From positions 38,260,602 to 38,324,601 of the forward strand of contig JAUJPP010000003.1 of assembly GCA_030562195.1 (NCBI GenBank): a stretch of 64,000 nucleotides of DNA, read 5' to 3'. The position numbers and the translations under genes are program-made. The notes under the pieces are model-generated. The model searched no databases and was not told the origin of the DNA. It saw only the letters and a program-made list of their open reading frames with translations. The DNA is from Nipponacmea schrenckii (lineage: Eukaryota; Mollusca; Gastropoda; Lottiidae). Shown here one piece after another: positions 23,841 to 35,879 of this stretch (its first letter is position 1; every line of letters begins with the position of its first letter).

Positions 23841-26800
23841 ATTGTCTTTACCACCACTGAACAAGTTATAAAGTCTTTATCACACTGATATAATCAGGGG
23901 TAGATATGTCATCTGAGTTCATCACATTTCTTTCTCAGATAAGATGGAACTTAGGAATCATTAGACTTATTGTCTTTACCACCACTGAACAAGTTATAAA
24001 GTCTTTATCACACTGATATAATCAGGGGTAGATATGTCATCTGAGATCTCTCCATTTGTTGTCAGCTTTAAAATCTACGTCACATTCATCACCTGACGAA
24101 ATTAACAATAATACTTCCTCACACAATCTTCTGACTTGTTGTATTTGAGGCTGAAGGGTTGATGCTGCCATATTTGAAAAGTTTTACACAGGACAGGACA
24201 GGGCAGGGATTGTTCTTCTGAGTTGGTTGCTTTTGTTGGTTGGTGGTTCTATTTATTGTGTCATTGACTAATTTTGGTGGGTAATTGTTATTACTAATAA
24301 AGGTTTTACGTAGGTAGTCTAGTTCAGCATTGAGTAGGTGATTTTCACAAATCTTATGGGCTCTGCGGGTCAGTGTAGAGATTATTCCTTGCTTGATTTT
24401 GGTTGGATGGTAGTTGATATACTGATCAGTATGGGTTGGTTTACGATATATATTGGTCTGGATAGTGCCAGTTGTTCTTTCAACCATTACATCCAAGAAA
24501 GGGATTTTACCTTCATTTTCTATTTCATGGGTGAATTTTATTCTAGGGTGGATTGTATTGAGATAGTTTAGTAGTTCCAGTGGGTCATGTTCATTTTCTT
24601 GCACAACAAAGGTATCATCGACTTTTCTAAGCCAAATTAGGGGTTGAAACGGTGCTGTTCTGAGAGCCTTTTCTTCGAATTCAGCCATATAAATTTCAGT
24701 GATGAGAGGGCTGATTGGAGATCCCATAGGGAGGCCATATAGTTGTTCATATATATTAGATTTCCAAGTGAAATAGGTAGAGTCAAGACACAATTTTAGG
24801 AGATTAATTATGCTTTCACATTTTAAGTTGGTAGAGATATCATTAGGTTGTGTTTCAATTTTTGTTTTTACTATTTCTGCACGGTATGTTAGTAGATAAA
24901 TCGACAACATCGTAACTAATTATCTTGCCAGAGTTGTAACTAGTTTTGATATTTTCACAGAAACTAGCAGAATCACTAATGTAAGAAGAGGCCTTTTTAC
25001 CAAGGGGCGATAAAAGTTGAGCAAGGTACTTAGACGTATTGTATAGAGCACTACCACGGGAGCAAACTAGGAGGCGAACTTTGATCGGATCTTTATGAAT
25101 CTTTATTTGAGCTTTAGCATAAGGAGCAGTTGGGTGGGAGCTATTCAAGGTGTCATACAGGTTCTTATCAATTTCGCTAACGCGCATTTATTCAATTTTC
25201 CATCCAACCTTTGTCCTGATATACGACCATAACCGCCATAGGGTGACCGTTTATTGCCTAAATAAATTTGCATTGTTTACAAACTTACTTGGACTGCATA
25301 TTTCACTTTCATAACAGAATAAGAAGTTAGGTAGATATGATTGTAAGAAAGTTTAGTACACCTGCTCAGTTCGTTTGACATATCTTTTTCGTATACATCT
25401 ATTACATGTTTCCACAGTATATTTCTTCCATTTTTCTACAAAAAAAATCAGAAAACATAAAAAGCAAGGGTGAGGAGATAAGGTTCACATGCAATATATT
25501 TCTTTGTTAGAGATTGCAATGTGCCTATGTTTTTTCATGGTTAGATTACTTTCTTTGACAACAATATGAAAATACATTAATAGACATACCCATAAATATC
25601 TTGTGTTTTGATTTCTACCAGATGCAGATAGATTATTTCTTACTGTCTTAAGCAAATGTGACACATCAGAAAAAAATAAATACTTCTAGTGGTGTCATAC
25701 ACATTTGTTGTTTTATACGCATCATCTCCATGTAAGTTAAGGAATCTCATGTTTGATGACGCCTTATCACATGTGGCCCCTATAACCTGAAATTATCAGT
25801 CCTTTTTATTTTTAAATTGCAGACATCAGAACAAGTGCTACTTCACAAACTGAGGTACAGTTGGACATTCGCTGAAATAGGGCAGCTTCCTGACGATTGT
25901 GAAGTGTAATACTTTGAATAACATGATTTCTTTTAGGTTTAATACATGTATTATACATCTGATGTATTGAACATGATATAAGAATTGAAAATGCCCTGTC
26001 ATTGCACAAATCACAAAAAACAGAATAAGAGACAATTAAAAAACAGATTTTACCTTTAGATTGCAAAATGTTTCCAAATGGCCAACAGCCTCCCAAAATA
26101 AAGGATAAGGGTCACTAGCTGTTGCACATTTTGTTGCGAACCATTCTAAGCTACATTTTATATTAGAGTTGATCCCAATTACCATAAAAACTAAACAATG
26201 GGAAGCTATGTTGTCTTTCAGTTAATTCTTGTAACACTCCCTAATAAAAAAAGATAGCATGCAAGTCATGGTGATATACGTCCACATGAGCATTAAAATC
26301 AAAAGTAGTGCTTTATAATCGATTGTGTTTTGGATTATAAGTAGGTATTATGACTATATCAAAAATTATACAAACTTGATGCATTATTATCATGATTAGA
26401 CCTTAAGCATCTAAATTAAGTTGTGTTAAAATTATGCAAATGTTTTGAAATTCGAAAGGGTTAAATCTTGGGTGATAATTGAAAAGTATACGAAGTTTCA
26501 TCCAATTTCAGTAACAACTACATGTTCCAAAGCATTTACAAGCTTAAAATTGAACGGGTTTTGAATATAAAGGCCCGTAACTCTGAAATAAAAACACCCA
26601 TATCTACGTATTAAAATACATATTATCCTAATCTGATTCCACTTATATAATTTCATCATTTGGAAAAAACATTTCAATTTCTATACTCACGTATTGATAA
26701 ATCCAACAAAATTCCATTTTGTCGACCAAATACAAGGTCTGATTTCAGTGACATTTCATCATGTAATAGTACAACCCATCGTTGATTATCGTTCAATTTG

Positions 26801-27857
26801 TTTGATACTTCCTTCAACTCAGATAACACTTCATTTTGAAACCCAGGAGCTGGCTTAATGACATTAGAGTAATCTCTTAATGTTGATTCTCCAGGAAGCT
26901 TAATTATACCAGTATCTCTAAGAGATCTGTAAGATGTAGGACTTTAACTATGAAGTAGTATTGCCAACCGAATTAACATGGGATGCCATTTGTGATCACC
27001 AGAACCTTTGCTGAAGGTGAGTTTTTGTTGTTCGCAAAATAACTTAATAAGAGGATCAGACAAATCTTCATTCTCAATAACTTCTACCAAAGAATCATGT
27101 AGGGTGGTGTTTTTAACTAATACATTGTCCTTCCTGATTCTAGTTTTAACTTGATCTACTTGTTTATTCAACATCTTTATTTTCTTTCTTGATTCTTTCA
27201 ATGCCTTGGTTAAGACAACCTTACTCACTCTTTGAAGGGCTGTTTTAGAAGAAATAATTTGAGCTTCTGGGGTACACACATCTCGTCTGAATTTTCTTCT
27301 AAGATTTGTCCTTACATAATAACAGTTTTTACAAATGCCTGTTTCTTTAACTTTTGATAGATTAGCAAACCCATGACAGGTTTTAGATCGGATTGTAGTA
27401 TGATAATCAATTTTATGGGGACTGTCCATTTTAAGTTTTACATGTAGGAAATGGTTTTGTATTGAGTCAGAACAACATAAGAGTACCTCTGCAGATTTTT
27501 ATAAGGGATCCCGAATTCACATACTAAATCAGAGTCTACATCTACATTTAAGTTCTACAATTATCAAATTTATAAAGTTTTAAGATATTTTGATTACATT
27601 CATATATCCATCCACTTGGAACTTAAATATTTGAACTGATATCACTGAAAGATGGTTGAAGTGGAGCACTCGTACAAAGTAGGTTCCTTACAACCTGTAA
27701 AAAAGTTATCAGTAGGAACATAACGCTAATAGAAAACAATTTCAACAATTCATATCTTTGACATGTGGAATGTTTAATAAATGTTCTGGTAAGAATAATG
27801 TTGGTACGCTGTCTACCTTCAATTCAAATCTTTTTCTTTTATCTGAAATATTTTACA
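23841..27857. repeat. tandem segmental duplication, copy B
   Basis: Second copy of the 4.1-kb composite. It ends at 'ctgaaatatttt' (27857), after which unique sequence with the THAP first exon follows. In copy A the same words run directly into 'attgtctttacc', the start of copy B; this marks the duplication junction at about 23840/23841. Copy B has small deletions, including 9 bp near 24410 and about 65 bp in the THAP second exon. Confidence 0.9.
24190..25187 (-). pseudogene. Penelope-like reverse transcriptase, copy B
   Basis: Same layout as copy A: N-terminal part 25187-24855 and RT core 24910-24119. It has the same 1-nt frameshift between STNIP and AEIVKTKIE, the same VDD motif and a 3-residue deletion (INYHPTK against INYQSNHPTK in copy A). 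The frame stays open past NNNYPPKLVND, through a Gln/Asn-rich tail, into sequence derived out of frame from the BEL/Pao start. No GIY-YIG domain is present. Confidence 0.85.
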
Positions 27858-28250
27858 ATACAACTGAATAAATAAATCAAGTTGCCATTATTTCACAGAA
27901 TATTTTTCCCTATGTCCAATGTTTCTTAAAATTATCAAACATAAATTCAATTTCTGGAAACACAGTTCTATTCTGGAAAGAGAAAGTGAAGAGCAATATC
28001 TGAGAAACAATTATCTTAACTTACTACTATCTGCTGTAATAGGCCTAAGGCATTCTGGAGTAAAATGCCTTGAACAAACTGCCAGTCTCTCCAAATTTAA
28101 TGCATCTCTCCTGGTGGATCTTACAATGTGTAGAATTCTTGACCGCCATTCAGGATGTTTTTGGACATTTGGTAGGTGGAAAAAACTTAAACCTTTATGT
28201 CTTGTACGACTTGCTGAACAGCCAACTATACAGCAATTATCACCACCCAT
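25299..28250 (-). pseudogene. P-element-like THAP transposase, copy B with THAP first exon
   Basis: The first exon, 28250-28025, codes a THAP zinc finger: CCIVGCSASRTRHKGLSFFHLP, WRSRILHIVR, then CSRHFTPECL (C2CH pattern), ending at a gtaagt donor, phase 1. The second exon is only a stub (27842-27784); about 65 bp with its donor are deleted. Later exons match copy A: about 27550-26944 (HKIDYHTTIRSKTC, HKWHPML), about 26940-26700 (LPGESTLRDY, HDEM), about 26227-26061, 25789-25650 and 25437-25299. P-like transposases bind their TIRs through THAP and cut with an RNase H-like domain. This one is split between the two copies, and neither copy is complete. Confidence 0.75.
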
Positions 28251-28489
28251 ATTTTCTATTTAGCTAGTTTTCATTTCATTTCACAGATTCAACAGACACC
28301 AACAGACATAGTAGTGACAGAAGACAGTGGGCGTAAATTAGAAGATAACCAAGCCCAACTTCAACTTCATAATTATATCACTTATATTTAAAAAAAAAAA
28401 CCACCATATTGATAAAGATTAATTATCAAATCTTATAGAAAACTGTGACACAATTTAAAATGTTACAGATGTTAATTTTCATTGATGAA

Positions 28490-29165
28490 TACCTATTTAT
28501 CGTTGTTGTTATTGTTAAGCGCTATCTATTTTACTACACCGGAAGTAAGTCATGCATGTGGAGTGTCAAATTCTCCTAACAATAAATTGAAGCGGAAGTC
28601 GACCTGACTTGGCGTTCCAGTCAGTATACAGTTCTATGTCTGAAGCCAAAGGTTGCTACGAGTTCTGCCCCTTGACTTTTGACGTCTGATTGAAGTAACA
28701 TTGCTGTTCCTTTTTTAAGATTCTTCCTACTTGACGTTTTTAAAAGCCTCATGGCTTAAAATATGAAGAGGCATTTAATTTAAAGCTTGTTTGTGAGCTA
28801 AACTTCATTTACTGTTCATTTAGAGCAGATATGTTCCTTTGAGAGCATTTGTAATTCATTTGGGAGTGATTTAGGAGCAGGAACTATTTTCTTTACCGAC
28901 GTCCCAGGGCCTACTCTACACTACAGCAAACGACAACCGATTGTGATTTTGTTAATTTTTTTTATTTGAACCTGAAGGACTGCCTTTCTTATATACGGTG
29001 GATTCCTTGATGTACTGTAGACCTTTTGTTCCAAAGTTTTGTGGTTTTAATTTGGACCTTTTGTTCCAAGAATTTGATGATAGTTGAAAGCTGTTTAGTT
29101 TAGTGTACGACGTTGTGTAACAGAATTCCTGAATTGTAACAATAAATTTTCGGATGTTGTTAATA
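28490..29165 (+). mobile_element. possible LTR remnant
   Basis: The stretch contains a CCGGAAGT motif, a T-rich segment, AATAAA near 29139 and an end 'cagcgacgcaaca' that looks like an LTR/primer-site border. About 120 bp (28540-28660) resemble, in inverse orientation, 16960-17070 beside the BEL/Pao fragment; both have 'gacttggc', 'ccagt', 'agtatac' and 'gttctat' in the same order. No coding region is seen. The LTR interpretation is tentative. Confidence 0.3.
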
Positions 29166-29301
29166 GTCTCCTTTTTTCAGCGACGCAACATGATTTGCGT
29201 CAATGTTCCTGCCGGAAACGGAGATTCGGGAACATCTTTCCTGTTTACTATTTCTTCTGATTCCTCTTTATCACTGATTTCTGTCTGATTTACTGATTTA
29301 T

Positions 29302-30827
29302 TATACGCCCACATGAAATGGGGGCGTATATTGTCATCACCCCATCCGTCCGTCCGTCCACAATTGCTCGTAAACATTCTAGAGGGCGCAATTCTTTACG
29401 GATTTTGATGAAACTTGATATGTGTGCTGATGATCACGCAAGGATGAACCCTATTGAAAATCAGCGAAATCGGAAAAATTAGTATGAGTTCTTGCCCTTG
29501 TTCTTAAATGGCTCGTAAACACTCTACAATGTGCAATTCTTAACGGATTTTGATGAAACTTGGTGCGAGAGTTTGTTATAACTCAAGGATGAACCCTATT
29601 GAAAATCAGCAAAATCGAAGAATATTTAGTTTGAGTTATTGCCCTTGTTCTTGAAAACGTGTTCAATTTTAGCTTGTAAACACTCTAGAAAGAATAATTT
29701 TGAATGGATTTTGATGAAACATGGATTTAGTATTTGTCTTCACCCAAAGATGAACCCTATTGAAAATCAGATAAATCGAAAAATATTTAGTACAAGTTAT
29801 TGCCCTTGTTCTTGAAAACGCGTGCAATTTTAGCTTGTAAACACTCTAGAAAGAACAATTTTGAATGGATTTTGATGAAACTTGGTTTGAGTATTTGTTT
29901 TCACCCAAGGATGAACCCTATTGAAAATCAGATAAATCGAAAAATATTTATATTTAGGTATAAGATATAGACGGATACCACACGAGGTTAATATTTTTTT
30001 TTCGAATACTAACCGAGGGGTTTGAGGTCTATATCTAACATACAATCCAAGGAAAACTATGTTTCTTTTTTACTATTAACCCCCTTTTTTCCGATAGATT
30101 CGTCCACAGGTTAATATATGAAATAATTGTCGTCGACTTCAAAGGTAAAATAATACCGTGGATTGAAATACAAGTTATTGCCCTTGTTCTTGAAAACACG
30201 TTAAATTTTAGCTTGTAAACACGCTAGAAAGAACAATTTTTAATGGATTTTGATGAAACTTGGCTTTGGTATTTGTTTTCTCCCAAGGATGAACCCTATT
30301 GAAATCGAAAAATATATGGTAAAAGTAATTGACCTTGTTTTTTAAATCCGTTCAATTTTAGCTTGTTAACACTGTAGAAAGAACAATTTTGAATGGATTT
30401 TGATGAAACTTGGCTTTAGTATTTCTTTTCTCCCAAGGATGAACCCAATTGAAAATCAGATTAATCAAAAAATATATTTAGTGTCAGTTATTGCCCTTGT
30501 TTTCAAAAACGCTTTCAACTTTTGGCTTATGAACACTCTAAACATTCATTTTTGAAAAAACTTGCCCAAATTGTTTAATATCAACCAAGGATGAACCCTA
30601 TTAAGAATTAAAAATATCAAAATATTATTAAGGGTGTTCCCTATTGCAAATCACAAAATACCTAAAAATATTTAATGATTTGTTATAAGGTACGATTCTT
30701 GACAGTTTTTAATGAAACTAGAGACTTTAAAAAAATATATATGGCGGAAGGTTGAATATTTCTTTCCACTAATTGTTACCTTACTGAAAAGTTTTTATTC
30801 GAAATCAATCCTGCTAGTGGGCGTATA
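29302..30827. mobile_element. non-autonomous TIR element packed with tandem repeats
   Basis: The ends are TATACGCCCAC (29302-29312) and GTGGGCGTATA (30817-30827), exact inverted repeats. If the outer TA is the target duplication, the element runs 29304-30825, as for Tc1/mariner-like insertions. A second inverse motif (GGGGCGTATA) at 29322-29331 makes a small hairpin at the left end. The interior is six to eight degenerate repeats of about 120-160 bp containing 'attttgatgaaacttgg', 'aaggatgaaccctattgaaa' and 'agttattgcccttgttctt'. No transposase is coded. Confidence 0.7.
29953..30172. mobile_element. short insertion inside the TIR element
   Basis: The tandem repeat is interrupted here by about 220 bp of unrelated sequence ('ggtataagatatagacgg' to 'aataccgtgg'), after which the repeat resumes with 'aagttattgccc'. 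The insert has no obvious long TIR. Confidence 0.45.
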
Positions 30828-31900
30828 TTACCTTGCCTGGCAAGCTATCTTTTTGTCACGAGAGTCTGAAACTTCGGTCATTTTCTGGTTTAATTCCAAT
30901 ATTTCCTGATTTATTTTTTTGAAAATTCATGGATATAGGGGACATTGATTTGCACCATTCCATTTCCAATTTTCAATCAGATATATGAAGTTACAATAAA
31001 ATTATGTGTTTTATGATAGCAGTTTCTCACATCGATAGCAGCTTTACTGATAGTGTCATCATAAATACTTACTTTAAGCAGAATAAAAATAGCCACATAC
31101 ATGTACATCTAGAAGAAAGTCAGTGCAAATGGATGACATAAATGTCCCCGCTACACATATTTAAAGATAGCCTTACGAAGCAGTCAAGATGAAAATCAAA
31201 AGAATCTGTAAATAATTGTTGCATGTCTGTGAAGACTGAGCAGAGTTGCACAATATAGCTAATACAGTGAAAACGGAAGTCGGAAACAATATTTGGGTGA
31301 AAAATTATCGGATCTTCACGAAAATCGATAGGGATCATCTTAATAATGACACTGACCCATAAAATAAAAATCAAAAGAATCCATAGAGAATTGTAGCCTT
31401 TAAGTCACCATTGGATGGAATATGAAATCTGGTTCAGTACATTTTGCAACATCTTTACCTGTGAAACTTAAGCATTTGATATCACCTAATGTGATTTTTC
31501 AACTCTGCCACATTCATTTAATAGTGTGCTTACACTAAGCTCATAAACGAACTGAACATTCCATCTTTCATCTTTTCTCTGCAAATTTCTTTCAAACTTC
31601 TCTAAGCTTCTTACCTGATTCATTTTCAATTCTAATTAAAAATAGAATTTCAGGAGAGAAAAATGCATATCCAGATAAATAGGCCTACCGGTACTTAGAG
31701 AATCTTATGAAAGCGGGTCAGAAAATATTACATTATTAAACAACAGATACCATATTTTCCATTTCTCTAATTTCTTTTCTTGTAAAGATTTCACTTTCCA
31801 GTCAGATGTTGTGTTTGCAGAAAATTCTTGATGTTGATTAAATCGATCAACTTCTGATGTACGGTATACAATATGTATTCAATACACTTGTATTATCATG
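30828..31900. other. gene-free stretch
   Basis: No supported gene or element. The sequence is AT-rich and lacks obvious tandem structure. Confidence 0.4.
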
Positions 31901-31949
31901 TAATATAATACAACCACTATAAAATTATAATAACTAGATTATTCTAGAA

Positions 31950-32304
31950 CTTTAGAGATTATCTTTCCAGAAGTTACTAAAGGCTTCTCAACTAATATTA
32001 TGATGCAATATGACCTGTGAAAAAAGTGTGCACCAATGTATCACTTCTGGATTGTTAAAGTGGCTTCTTGATTGTTCTAGAATAAAGTTTTATATAAATA
32101 GGCCAGTAGCTAAGGCCTCGGGGGATTCAATTAAAGTGCTTACTTACAGTATGTACACTTTGTGTATTATACCTTGTGCTTAATATATTGTGCTTTATAT
32201 TTGGATTAGTATGACTTCGTTGTACATTCATTATTGTATTTAATAAATCTATAGTTAATTTTTGATCTGTATGTCTCTATCCTACGAGTTTCGAGAAAGA
32301 AATT
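31950..32304 (+). mobile_element. probable 5' LTR and primer site of the Gypsy element
   Basis: Upstream of gag are a TATA-like box (tttatataaatag, about 32089), a polyadenylation word (aataaa, about 32240) and then 'tttggtgtcgccgataag' at 32303. The TGG start (32305) fits a tRNA primer-binding site directly after an LTR. There is no second LTR in the window to confirm the borders, so the left limit is a guess. Confidence 0.4.
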
Positions 32305-35300
32305 TGGTGTCGCCGATAAGATACCTATATAAGGATTACTTCTATGGATTTCTACTCGGATTCATCTAATCATTTTCTAGGAAAAGGTGGTTAATGACAG
32401 AAAGTTTAAACATGGCAGAATCTACAGAATTGATTAAACTTCTTTCTGAACAAATAAAGGTTCAAAGAGAGCAAATGGAGATTCAAGCCAGACAACATAG
32501 AGAAGAAATGGACACTTCGATGAAATGAGTTTCAAAATCTAACGGTGTGCCGACTTCCTCTTTAACAACTATTACAACTTCTGTGCCACCATTTGTTTCA
32601 TTTGATCCAACAACTGAACTTTGGCCTGATTATTATTCTCGATTCTGCACTTTTCTGGCAGCAAATGCGGTACCCGAAAGCCGAACTGCACAAGTGTTTT
32701 TGACAAACCAAACCACGGCAGTCTACAAACAACTGTCTACCTTGGCTACTCAAATGGACCCACCTAAAGACATTCACACATTGAAAATGGATGAACTTGA
32801 GAACTTTATGAAAGAACAGTTTGATCCAAAACGTTTAATTGTGCGTGAACGATTCAAATTCTGGAGTGATTGCAACGAAAACTAGGGGAAACTATTCAAG
32901 AATTGGCAGCTCGTATACGTCAAGACGCAGCTACATGTGATTTCCCATCTATAACGAATCCCCAGGACGAAGCACTACGACAACGATTCATATGTTCTGT
33001 TAACAATGAAGCGGTTGTTAAAGCACTCTTTAAAATACTCGACAATCAACTAGATTTTGCCAAGGCAGTCCAAGTTGCAGTCCAGGCCGAAGATGCAGCA
33101 AAGGTTGCCAAGGAAACCGTACATGCTTCCAAACCAAAACCAGTGAACAAAGTTGAGCAGAACAACAAAATGAATCAACATAAAGGTCATCGACAACCTA
33201 ATCCCACACACCAGGAGGTCAGATGCTACCAATGTGGAAAGGGTCATAAAGCCCCAGACTGTCCTTACCAAGACTCTAAATGTCACTTTTGTGAGAAGAA
33301 GCTGTTTGCAAGAAGAAACACCAGTAATCGAAGCACACAGAATATTCAGTGAAGAAAATAAGGAAATCTGAGCTAATTAAAGCGATTCTGGGTGAAGTTT
33401 CAGACGATATACTAGTACCCAAGTTGGATATACCAATCACAATTAAAGACCATGAACTTTCCATGGAACGAGACACAGCAACTTCGGGAAATTTTGTCTC
33501 GTTGCCTATCTGGAAACAACCAGATGTAAATATGCCAGTCAACACAACATGCCAGTGTTGGGAACCTTCAACGCCCAAACAGAAGAACCAAAAACTGGAA
33601 ATGAAATCTCAGTTTCTTACATTGTTACATAGATCCCCGATCTAAACTTACTGGGACGTAATGCTATCCAGGCACTAGGAATTTCAGTGGAAAATGCTCT
33701 GGGAAAAAGAGTATAAAGAACCAAGATAAGAGTGCGAGTTTAAAAGTTCATCATTCAGCAACCTTGGACCAGACTTATCGCAAAAGGAGTCTGGAAGCTA
33801 GTCCAGTTTAACAGTTATGGAACACCAGTGGTACCAATATGGAAAACAAGTTCTACAGGTTATTTTCAAGAAATCATGGAAAACCTTACCAAAGATCTAC
33901 CTGGAGTCTCAGTTTTCCAAGATGATATGCTTGTTAGGCATAACGTCAAAGACCATCTAAATAATCTGAAGGGTCTACTAAAAGGATCAAAGGTCGAGGC
34001 AGTAATTAATATGCCCCCTCCATCAGATGTGGCAACTTTGAAATCATTCTTGGGCTCAGTACAGTTTTTTGGAATGTTCATACCCAAACTGTCTACCATT
34101 GCAGAGCCACTTTACAAGCTAACCAAGAAAACTACAACATGGCAGTGGAAAGAAGAAGAACAGACAGCCTTTCAACAGTTGAAAACTATACATGCTTTTG
34201 ATTAAGTCCTAGTTCACTTCGATCCTGACAGACCTGTTGGACTAGCTTGTGATGCATCTAATGTTGGAATTGGAACAGTTTTGTTTCATCGCTATCCAGA
34301 CGGAAGCGAGCGCCCAATCGCCAATATGTCGAAGACGCTTACATTTGTAGAGCGGAACTACAGCCTGATTCACAAAGAAGCCCTGGCTATCATATTCGGC
34401 TTAAGGAAATGCTATCAATTTCTTTATGGAAGAAAATTTACAATTGTAACAGATCACAAGCCATTGACGGCTCTATTTGGACCAAAGAAGGGAACACCAC
34501 TCCTTGCAGCCAACAGACTAGCTCGGTGGGCGCTATGGTTAAACCAACTCGACTACAAAATCGAATATCGGAAAACATCCAATCATGGCTTGCCAAGTGG
34601 AGGTGATTCTGATTTCGACAGGGAAGAAGGTGGTGAAGATATGGATATGGTTTGCGCTATCAAAGTTCTCAGCCTTCAAGTCGAACCTGTGAAGTCCAAC
34701 ATCCTCCGACAAGAGTCCAGGAAGGATCCAGTAATAGCTACAGTCATGCGTTATGTACGTGAAGTATGGCCACCAAAGCACACTGAGAAAAATGAGAACA
34801 TTGAAAAGGTCAGAAACCCATCAGACTCACTTAACGTCTGTCATGGATGCCTTTTACAGGGTGCAAGAATTGTAATTCCAGTAAGCTTGCATCCTTAAAC
34901 TACTACATTTAGAACACTTTGGCATGGAAAAGAACTGCAGTCTACTGGCCTGGCATCGATACTGCTATTGAAATGACAAATCGCCGTTGTGATTCATGTG
35001 GCCAGCACCAAAATAAACCACCAAAGCCTCCGATACACCCATGAATGCTTCCAGAAAAGCCTTGGAGTAGATGGACTTAGTCCACTAATTCATTTGCCAT
35101 CTGTTTCCATGTTAAATCACGAAATTCAAACTGCTATAACTTTTTCCAGAAATCTCGTTGAAAACTTTCCAATATGTCACATGAAAGCCTGGCCAATACT
35201 TAGTTTCTGTACAAAAATTCAATATAGCATGACGATGAAAATTTTGAACTAGTCAAAATGAAAGTAGACCACTACCGGATATCAACATCCACTTGACTGT

Positions 35301-35826
35301 CACTGCACACAAAACCACTATTTTTAGAAATAACCTTCCGCCAATTAAATTTCTCATTATCTCAGAAATTCTGAAAGAAAATGCAATTTCAGACATCAAA
35401 TTTCAAATCTAGACCAAAAAGTAGTCAAAAATGGGCATGCAAAAACCCAAAAAGGAAGGGAGAAAGAGGATTTCTAAAAATAGAACGGACTAAATTCGTC
35501 ATTAGCATAAAATGTTTTACTGGACTAAGTCCTATACTGCACGTGGATCATTCTATCAACTTCATGGGTAAAGATTGGTTGGTGATTACAGATGCCTTTT
35601 CAAAGTATCTTTGCATTCATACTACATCTACATCATCTAGAGCAACCCTCTATTTGCTAGAAGAAGACTTCGCTCTTTTTGGATATCCACTTACGCCGGT
35701 GACTGATAATGCGACTACCTTTACTTCAGAAGAATTTTTGAGTTGGTGTAAAGAACTGGGTATTAAGCACATGTCCGGAGCATCTTATCATCCAGTTACA
35801 AACGGAGTAGCTGAACGCTTGGTGTG
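32305..35826 (+). pseudogene. Gypsy-type LTR retrotransposon, gag-pol, heavily eroded
   Basis: Gag: 32547-32885, then a frameshift to 32870-33352, with the zinc knuckle CYQCGKGHKAPDC. Protease-like: 33410-33530 (DIPITIKD, then DTATSGNF). RT: only the front edge (PVVPIWK, near 33830) and the VFQDDMLV active site (about 33920) plus the thumb (33990-34205) remain; the central RT is deleted. RNase H: 34209-34600 (ACDASNVGIG, KEALAI, TDHKPL). Integrase: a Cys pair near 34990, then the core at 35540-35826 (LHVDHSINF, TDNATTF, HPVTNGVAE). Frameshifts are numerous, and the element stops at 35826 without a 3' LTR. A 460-bp MITE splits the integrase. This is a dead retroelement. Confidence 0.8.
35073..35532. 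mobile_element. 460-bp MITE inside the Gypsy integrase
   Basis: The insert starts with GGACTTAGTCCACT and ends with ACTGGACTAAGTCC. The ends are inverted repeats, and each is itself nearly palindromic. On either side the integrase reading continues: a CCTTGGAGTAGA side and a CTGCACGTGGATC side. No coding capacity is seen inside. The target duplication cannot be resolved with certainty. Confidence 0.65.
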
Positions 35827-35879
35827 ATGTGCCTAAGACGTGCGGATAGAACTTTTTTTGTTGGGTGCGCATCATGCAG

